13,651 nt of DNA. It comes from Phytomonas francai (lineage: Eukaryota; Euglenozoa; Kinetoplastea; Trypanosomatida; Trypanosomatidae). Under the pieces are notes generated by a model, which was not told the origin of the DNA, ran no database searches, and was given only the letters and a program-made list of their open reading frames with translations. Positions 8,762-13,651 of this stretch are shown one piece after another (position 1 is the stretch's first letter; each line of letters starts with the position of its first letter). Both the position numbers and the translations under genes were made by a program. The DNA is taken from NCBI GenBank assembly GCA_001766655.1, contig MJCC01000001.1:1351551-1365201 (forward strand), written 5' to 3'.

Positions 8762-8793
8762 GTTTTTTTTTTTTTAAATTAATCCAATTTTAG
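8762..8793 (+). promoter_or_regulatory. Predicted trans-splice acceptor for the LIM-domain gene
   Basis: A run of T begins at 8763 and the first AG after it is at 8792-8793, leaving a 14-base leader before the ATG at 8808. A second AG at 8796-8797 is equally close. Confidence 0.6.
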
Positions 8794-8807
8794 TTAGTCC
8801 TTGTGAA

Positions 8808-9947
8808 ATGGAAGGCAATAGCGAGCATATAGAGGATCCGAAGGATGATGCAACAAACATAGAATCCATGACTCAGAAAGGTGATGATAACGACAATCTA
8901 GTGAAGACAGTGGGTGAAATCGAAACGGATAGGTCATCCGAACCGGGGGAAAACAAAGAGAATAAACACGAGTCAGCCGTCAAAAATGAAGCGAGTCAGC
9001 TTCCGGATGTTTTTGCTCACGAGGCCACTCAAAGCGCTACTCAACCGGATCTGTTTTCGTATAAAATGAAACCCCTTCGTGGGGTGCAACCGTTCAATCT
9101 AAGCTCTCCAGACACGAAGGGTTGTAAACCTAGTCCCGAAAGTAGAACCCCCACCCAGGATCGCAGAGGCACCCCCAAAGGGGCCTTGGCGACGCCAGCG
9201 GAGGTGAGCCCTGAGTCGGCGAATCAACTGGTGGAGATGGCCGGGAGGGGTGGGGTGCGCTACATCACCGGGCCCGTTTTCAACGCGGAGAACCTGACGA
9301 CGCTGGAGGAGCACATGCGATTTCGCTACCGCGCGGGGGCCTCGGCGAACTACGGCGGGCCGCTCTACATCTCCGAGGACGTGCACGTGCCCTGTCAGGC
9401 CTGCGGGGGCCCGCTCGACCCCATCCAGCGGGTCCCGGTCGGGCCCCACTTTTTTCACCCGCACTGCGTGCGCTGCGCGCTCTGCGCGCGGACCAGCCCG
9501 ACGGAGCCCTTTCAGGCCGTCCACGGCGCGCCCGTCTGCGGTGCCTGCCTCGCGAAAGGCTTCGCGCACTGCGTGGGGAGGGAGCGAGGGCGGGGGAGGC
9601 GAGGGGGCCGGGCCTCCGCCGCGAGCGCGCGGCCCGGCGAGGACAGCCTGCCCGCGCTGAACCGCGCCTTTTTGAAAGGCGCCACGGCGCCCTCGCTGAG
9701 CATCGTGCCCCTGCACAATCGCCGGAATACCGGCCGACGGAGCTTCGCGCTCATGCAGCGCCAGCAGTACTACACCCAGAGCGACCTCAACCTGATCTCG
9801 TCGAAGGAGTTGATGAATATACCCACGCAGCGATCCAGTCGCCGGAGCGTTAAAGGAAATGGCCCCAAGGGGGGGGTCGCTTTGCTCAGTACCACCACGA
9901 GGGCCTCCACAGGCCTGGAGAGCGAATTCCCACGACTGGCGGGATAG
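8808..9947 (+). CDS. Protein with a single LIM zinc-binding domain, function unknown
   Basis: I do not recognise the gene, but the 379-residue product has one full LIM signature at residues 196-247: Cys196, Cys199, His217, Cys220, Cys223, Cys226, Cys244, Cys247, with spacing C-x2-C-x17-H-x2-C-x2-C-x2-C-x17-C-x2-C. The core HFFHPHCVRC resembles the usual WHxxCFxC. LIM domains bind two zinc ions and mediate protein-protein contacts, often at the cytoskeleton, but the partner here is unknown. Residues 1-145 are acidic, rich in Lys, Glu, Ser and Pro, and look disordered. Residues 145-195 (YITGPVFNAENLTTLEEHMRFRYR) seem more ordered. The C-terminal 125 residues are basic and low-complexity, beginning with GRERGRGRRGGR. 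The middle (about 9180-9700) is far more GC-rich than the ends. The start is the first ATG after the predicted splice acceptor. Confidence 0.75.
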   Translation: MEGNSEHIEDPKDDATNIESMTQKGDDNDNLVKTVGEIETDRSSEPGENKENKHESAVKNEASQLPDVFAHEATQSATQPDLFSYKMKPLRGVQPFNLSSPDTKGCKPSPESRTPTQDRRGTPKGALATPAEVSPESANQLVEMAGRGGVRYITGPVFNAENLTTLEEHMRFRYRAGASANYGGPLYISEDVHVPCQACGGPLDPIQRVPVGPHFFHPHCVRCALCARTSPTEPFQAVHGAPVCGACLAKGFAHCVGRERGRGRRGGRASAASARPGEDSLPALNRAFLKGATAPSLSIVPLHNRRNTGRRSFALMQRQQYYTQSDLNLISSKELMNIPTQRSSRRSVKGNGPKGGVALLSTTTRASTGLESEFPRLAG

Positions 9948-10561
9948 ACCTGAAAATGAGAAGAAAAGGTTTTCGACGAAGCTCACGAATTATCGCGAGA
10001 CACACTGCCAAATGGATCTTGCGCTTTTTTTTTTCTAGACAGTTTTATAGGTGCCAAGCAAGCTGAATCGCATGCGCATGCCGTGGCGTAGCCCATTCAT
10101 GTATATTATCAAGCTTTTAATAGAAAGCGAAGGGCAAAGCGAGTTTGGAAATTGTTCGGCATTTTTCTTTCTTTTTCGGAAATGTACAGATTAACGAATC
10201 TCTAGCTTCCACCCCCCACTCCCTCCTATGCATTCCTCTGACTTGACCTGGACAAATAAAAGTGAATATGTTTGTAATCATCGTTATCGGGAATTTACCT
10301 AAAACGATTCATAAACCTCCATTTTCCCTTGTGTGTAAGTGTGTATGAATCTGAGCTTTTCCTTTTGTCATTTTAAAAATACTAACATCTTTCATTTCTC
10401 CTTCCACCCCCTCTGTTTTCACCTTATGCGAGGGTTTCCTAGCGGTGACCAGCCACAAACAAACAACTTTCACCGCAGCATCTTTTCCATTCCTCAAGGA
10501 GGGTGAAGGTAGGGGCAGGGGACGTCACTGAGACTTGAACGAACATCGCGCACGTGTGTTG
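9948..10561. other. Long intergenic region with several pyrimidine tracts
   Basis: This is the longest gap between genes. It holds pyrimidine tracts at about 10024-10034, 10160-10178, 10388-10423 and the one just upstream of ULA1. An ATG at 10426 opens only 26 codons and closes at 10504. I see no RNA gene and no conserved protein segment. Confidence 0.5.
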
Positions 10562-10590
10562 CGCTTCTTTTTGTTCTTCTTCTCTTTTAG
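10562..10590 (+). promoter_or_regulatory. Predicted trans-splice acceptor for ULA1
   Basis: A strong pyrimidine tract, CTTCTTTTTGTTCTTCTTCT and onward to TTTTAG, ends with AG at 10589-10590. No ATG in any frame lies between this site and the conserved start of ULA1 at about 10661, so its position matters for the start-codon question. Confidence 0.7.
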
Positions 10591-10654
10591 CTCTCATTTG
10601 TATCTTTGTCGACTCAGCTCTTGGAAACGAAAATTCGCTTCGTGCGCGGGGACC

Positions 10655-12934
10655 CTGGCGGAAATAAAGTACGATCGTCAGCTGCGCCTCTGGGGCGAGA
10701 GCGGCCAGCGGGCCCTTACGCAGGCGCACATCGTCGCTCTCGGCGCCACCACGATTGTTATTGAAGCCCTCAAGAATCTCATTCTAGCGGGCATTGGCCT
10801 GGTCTCGATCGTCGACGAGCGCGTCGTCGAGGGCGAGCAGCTCGCCACCACTTTTTACCTCAGGGAGGAAGATCTCGGGCGACCGACGGCGACCGCCCTC
10901 GCGGAATGCCTTGGTGAGCTTAACCCGGATTCCACCGTTTTGGCGGAAACGATAGCCCCGGCTGCGTGGGTTAGGTCTTTTGCCGATGCCGCGGCGAATC
11001 GCGGAGGCGCACGCGTATCTTCGCCGCCACCTGTCGCGCAATCGAATGCTCCTGAATTTCCCGCGCCGCATGGCGTCTTGAAGGATGCATCCTACGCCGA
11101 CCGGCTCAGGGCCGCGATCTGTTTGCCGAGCTCCCCGAGCGATTTACCGTCGCTTATTATTGTCAGCAACCGCTATCCCGACTTCTCGACCATATCCGAG
11201 CTCGCGCGAAGCGCCCGACCTCTCGGGATTCCCGTTTTATGCACGGAGGCCAGGGGGTTGGTGGGGTTTGTTCAGGTGCACCTCGTCGACCGCGTCGTCA
11301 TCCACGCGCGCGCGCTGACGGACGAACCCATGGAGGACCTGCGCATTTTCGACCCCTTCCCGGAGCTCAGGGATTGGTTTGAGGCGCACGATCCGATGCG
11401 CGAGGTCGCGCGTTCGAACGCTTTGGCGGGGGCTGAGGCGGCGACGAACGGCCACCTGCCCTACCCCTGCATTCTCTACCACGCCCTCAAGCGATGGAAG
11501 CGGAGGGCGCGCGAGGACGGGACGGCGGCCCCGGCCCCGCGCCATTTGCCCTTCACGGCGGACGAGTATAAGGCGCTTCGAGGGGAGATCGAGTCGATGG
11601 CGGCATCGCGCTCGGCCCTGATGGGCGCGAGCTTTTTAGAAGCCGTCGAGCTCTGCACGACGCGGATGAATCGACCTGCCGTGAGCTGCCCCCCCCGCCC
11701 TTTACAGGTGCTCTTTGCGGATCCGCGGTGCGAGGATCCGCTCAGGGCGGCCTTGCACCTGCCGCCGTCCGTCTGCCGTGGGCCCCGCGATGGGTTTCGC
11801 TGTGAGGAGGTGCTCGTTTGGTTTGTGGTCCGGGCCATCCGGGCGTTTTATACCGCCCATGCGGGGCGTGAAATTGGGTCGGAGGAGGGCGGCGGGGGCT
11901 GCGCGCCCGCGGCTGGTGCGCGCCAGGTCCTCCCTTTTTGCGGCCACGTCCCGGACATGACGACGACCTTGGAGTGGTATCGCGAGCTCTCCGCGATTTA
12001 TCGTCGAAAGTTCGCCGCGGATGTGCGGTGGGTGGCGGACTTGGCCTTTGCGGACTGGCGTAGACGTCGAGACGAGAGCGCGCCCGGCTCGCCCGCTCGC
12101 TTGGCTTCACGCGACGACGACGCGTACGGGCTGCTCTTCCGCGCACTTGCGGAGGATGCCGTGAAAAACGTCTGGTCGCTGCGATTGGCGAGGTTTAGTC
12201 CGGGCTACGTAGTCGAGAACCCAGACAGGGAGACCGCTTCTGCCGCTCTGGGATACGAAGTTGGCGTTGGAAATGGACCTACAGCCGCGCACAAGGATAG
12301 CAGTTTGGGTACGCGGTTAGGCCGCATCGATGCCGAGGCAGCTTGGCGGACGCGCTTGGGTTCACAAATGCGTAAAGCACTTGATGGCGTGGATAATTTG
12401 ACATCCGATGGAGAGCGGCGAGCCTTGTGCTTTGGTGTTAGTATCTTGGCCGCTCAAGAATGGATGCGGCGCGGAGGCCCAGATTTCGGTGGCGAGGTGT
12501 CGGGCCAAGATACGCGATCGTCTTCATTATCGACCGGTGCAGACAAAAGCCACGACACCGATCACTTTTTACCTTCGGATCTGTTTTCATTTTTGCGGAT
12601 GATCTTACTTGAACGTGCCGATACTCGGCTGTTAAACTCTGAGAAGTTTCATTATGAGGAAGACGAACGTTCGACGGGTGGTTTCATGCCCCTTACGTCC
12701 AAAAATAGCGGACTTGCTTTGCCTGAAAGCTGGGATATGTTGGAAGAGTTGCTGCGCAAAACCTGCCTGGAGTTGGAGCGGGTGGGTTCGAACGAGGTGG
12801 TCTCAGTTGCCGCCTCAGTTGGGGCCGTGACCTCACAGGAGGTTATGAAGTTGATTCAGCGGCAACGCGTCCCGGCGGGGCATCCCCTGATTTACGATGG
12901 ATATGACAACATTTTCCTATCATTAAAGACGTAA
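10655..12934 (+). CDS. ULA1: NEDD8-activating enzyme E1 regulatory subunit (APPBP1/ULA1), probable CTG start
   Basis: The product matches the APPBP1/NAE1 subunit, which pairs with UBA3 to activate the ubiquitin-like protein NEDD8 for cullin modification. The N-terminus carries KYDRQLRLWG followed by the adenylation-type segment LGATTIVIEALKNLILAGIG and ELNPDS; the C-terminus has SVAASVGAVTSQEVMKLIQRQ and IYDGYD, the latter parts typical of APPBP1. From 10655 the product would be 759 residues, longer than the roughly 530 of the human protein; the extra length is spread over low-complexity insertions (for example near 11880-11930 and 12230-12330 and 12480-12550). No ATG exists upstream in frame back to the TGA at 10529, nor in any frame after the predicted acceptor. 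The CTG at 10655 has A at -3 and G at +4 and sits two codons before EIKYDRQ, where family members start, so I use it as the start (inference). UBA3 or SAE1 are less likely because of the KYDRQLRLWG start and the C-terminal match. Confidence 0.8.
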   Translation: MAEIKYDRQLRLWGESGQRALTQAHIVALGATTIVIEALKNLILAGIGLVSIVDERVVEGEQLATTFYLREEDLGRPTATALAECLGELNPDSTVLAETIAPAAWVRSFADAAANRGGARVSSPPPVAQSNAPEFPAPHGVLKDASYADRLRAAICLPSSPSDLPSLIIVSNRYPDFSTISELARSARPLGIPVLCTEARGLVGFVQVHLVDRVVIHARALTDEPMEDLRIFDPFPELRDWFEAHDPMREVARSNALAGAEAATNGHLPYPCILYHALKRWKRRAREDGTAAPAPRHLPFTADEYKALRGEIESMAASRSALMGASFLEAVELCTTRMNRPAVSCPPRPLQVLFADPRCEDPLRAALHLPPSVCRGPRDGFRCEEVLVWFVVRAIRAFYTAHAGREIGSEEGGGGCAPAAGARQVLPFCGHVPDMTTTLEWYRELSAIYRRKFAADVRWVADLAFADWRRRRDESAPGSPARLASRDDDAYGLLFRALAEDAVKNVWSLRLARFSPGYVVENPDRETASAALGYEVGVGNGPTAAHKDSSLGTRLGRIDAEAAWRTRLGSQMRKALDGVDNLTSDGERRALCFGVSILAAQEWMRRGGPDFGGEVSGQDTRSSSLSTGADKSHDTDHFLPSDLFSFLRMILLERADTRLLNSEKFHYEEDERSTGGFMPLTSKNSGLALPESWDMLEELLRKTCLELERVGSNEVVSVAASVGAVTSQEVMKLIQRQRVPAGHPLIYDGYDNIFLSLKT

Positions 12935-13131
12935 ACATCAAAAAGGAGACGGGACCGATGGGTCGTATTTAGCTTAAACTGAGGTTGAGCAATTTGAAAT
13001 TGTTGTGAAGGACACAGGCGTGGGTGAATTTATTCTACTGCGCGTCGTCTGTATGTTTTTATGATTTCCCCCCACTCCGACCCTTTCCTAGTTGGGTGAG
13101 AAAGGTGGGTATCGCTTGCCGCATTGTGGTA
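12935..13131. other. Short intergenic region
   Basis: Presumed 3' UTR of ULA1 before the pyrimidine tracts of the next gene. Nothing gene-like is visible. Confidence 0.5.
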
Positions 13132-13226
13132 CCTTTTTCTTTCTCCCCCCCCCCCTCTTTCTTTATTTGCTTGAAGCCCTGTCTCAGCTATTTCATTAGG
13201 ACCCCCCTCCCTTCTCTCTTTTTTTC
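13132..13226 (+). promoter_or_regulatory. Double pyrimidine tract, predicted splice-acceptor region of the last gene
   Basis: A pure pyrimidine run at 13132-13164 (with C11 at 13145-13155) is followed by AG at 13175-13176, 13186-13187 and 13198-13199. A second run at 13202-13226 follows. The first AG after the second run is at 13242-13243, immediately behind the A-T-G of the apparent start codon. The first run with an AG at 13175-13199 is therefore the site consistent with the ATG at 13239. Confidence 0.55.
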
Positions 13227-13238
13227 ATCGTTGTCTCG

Positions 13239-13651
13239 ATGAGTCAGCGGAACCCCCTTCCGTTGCGCTTTGTGAAGGGCACGTGGCTGTCCGACGGGGC
13301 TCGCGCGGCGGCCTCGGCCTCGCACGCGCGGGGGCCGGTGGCGGCGGCGTACAAGCCGTGCGGGCTGCCCTACTTCGGCCGCGCGCAGGTCGCGGCGGCG
13401 CGGGACGGGCGGCGGCTCTTCGCGCTTGACGCCCCGCCCGCGGGCGCCGCGGCTGACCCCTCCGACGCCCTTCTCGCGCGCGCGGCGGACCTCGCCGGGC
13501 CCGGCGCGGCCCCCCTCCTCGCCCTGCCGCTGGTCTCCCCCCTGCGGATGGGCGGCTTTTGCGCGGCCGCGCGCGTGAACGAGTGGACGGGGCGGCGCCG
13601 CGGCCTGACGCTGCTCGCGCGCGAGCGGGGGGCGGCGGTGGGGCTGCGGAA
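13239..13651 (+). CDS. Unidentified protein, N-terminal 137 residues, runs off the window
   Basis: From the ATG at 13239 the frame stays open to the window end. The product starts MSQRNPLPLRFVKGTWLSDG and is rich in Ala, Arg, Gly and Pro, with very GC-rich codons. The segment AAAYKPCGLPYFGR (about residues 36-49) faintly recalls the KPxGLPVxG motif of RluA-type pseudouridine synthases, and LPLVSPLRMGGF near residue 101 lies about where their RLDxxTSG motif would be, but the catalytic Asp is not apparent. I treat this as a weak hint only. The start is plausible because it follows the pyrimidine tracts; the next in-frame ATG is at 13548. Confidence 0.55.
   Translation, partial: MSQRNPLPLRFVKGTWLSDGARAAASASHARGPVAAAYKPCGLPYFGRAQVAAARDGRRLFALDAPPAGAAADPSDALLARAADLAGPGAAPLLALPLVSPLRMGGFCAAARVNEWTGRRRGLTLLARERGAAVGLR

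Noticed and set aside
9099..9986. Open frame of 295 codons on the minus strand
   Set aside because: It is antisense to the LIM gene; the plus strand has a complete LIM ligand set and an upstream acceptor, whereas this frame shows only low-complexity composition.
10426..10590. Cis-spliced first exon supplying an ATG for ULA1
   Set aside because: A GT at 10509 joined to the AG at 10590 would keep phase from the ATG at 10426, but TGA at 10504 interrupts it. Other GT sites checked do not fit the phase, and cis-introns are very rare in trypanosomatids.
8699..13040. Shared 14-base word AATTTATTCTACTG at 8699-8712 and 13027-13040 after two genes
   Set aside because: A match of this length is roughly expected once by chance in AT-rich parts of a window this size; no other similarity surrounds it.
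1..13651. CRISPR arrays, insertion sequences, retroelements, tRNA or snoRNA genes
   Set aside because: I looked for spaced repeats, terminal repeats, reverse transcriptase motifs and cloverleaf-like segments and saw none that I could support by eye.

Overview
The window looks like nuclear DNA of a kinetoplastid protist, most likely a trypanosomatid with a flagellum. The reasons are these: all seven recognisable genes lie on the + strand; none needs an intron; each start codon (or presumed start) follows a long pyrimidine run and an AG dinucleotide by about 15-65 bases, the usual layout of spliced-leader trans-splicing acceptors; and the genes are eukaryotic (mitochondrial protease, ER signal-recognition receptor, axonemal dynein, neddylation enzyme). 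The genus cannot be resolved from sequence alone.

Layout, left to right: (1) the 3' part of a beta-oxidation multifunctional protein (3-hydroxyacyl-CoA dehydrogenase part), ending at 1585; (2) the alpha subunit of the mitochondrial processing peptidase, 2017-3426; (3) the beta subunit of the SRP receptor, 3947-4966; (4) an IC138/WDR78-type inner-arm dynein intermediate chain with WD40 repeats, 5440-8328; (5) an unrecognised protein with one complete LIM zinc-binding domain, 8808-9947; (6) the APPBP1/ULA1 half of the NEDD8-activating enzyme, about 10655-12934; (7) the 5' end of a very GC-rich gene from 13239 that runs off the window. Gaps of about 300-700 bases between genes are AT-richer and hold homopolymer and pyrimidine tracts but no RNA gene that I can recognise.

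The genes do not form a pathway. This is expected for kinetoplastid polycistronic units, where unrelated genes are co-transcribed and then separated by trans-splicing and polyadenylation. I see no mobile element, CRISPR array, or novel multi-gene system.

The points most worth a second look are: the ULA1 gene has no ATG at all between its splice acceptor and its conserved core, but has a CTG in ideal initiation context exactly where a start is expected; the hydroxyacyl-CoA dehydrogenase domain keeps its catalytic His and Glu but has lost other conserved residues; base composition changes sharply inside several genes; and the splice-acceptor layout of the last gene conflicts with its apparent start codon.
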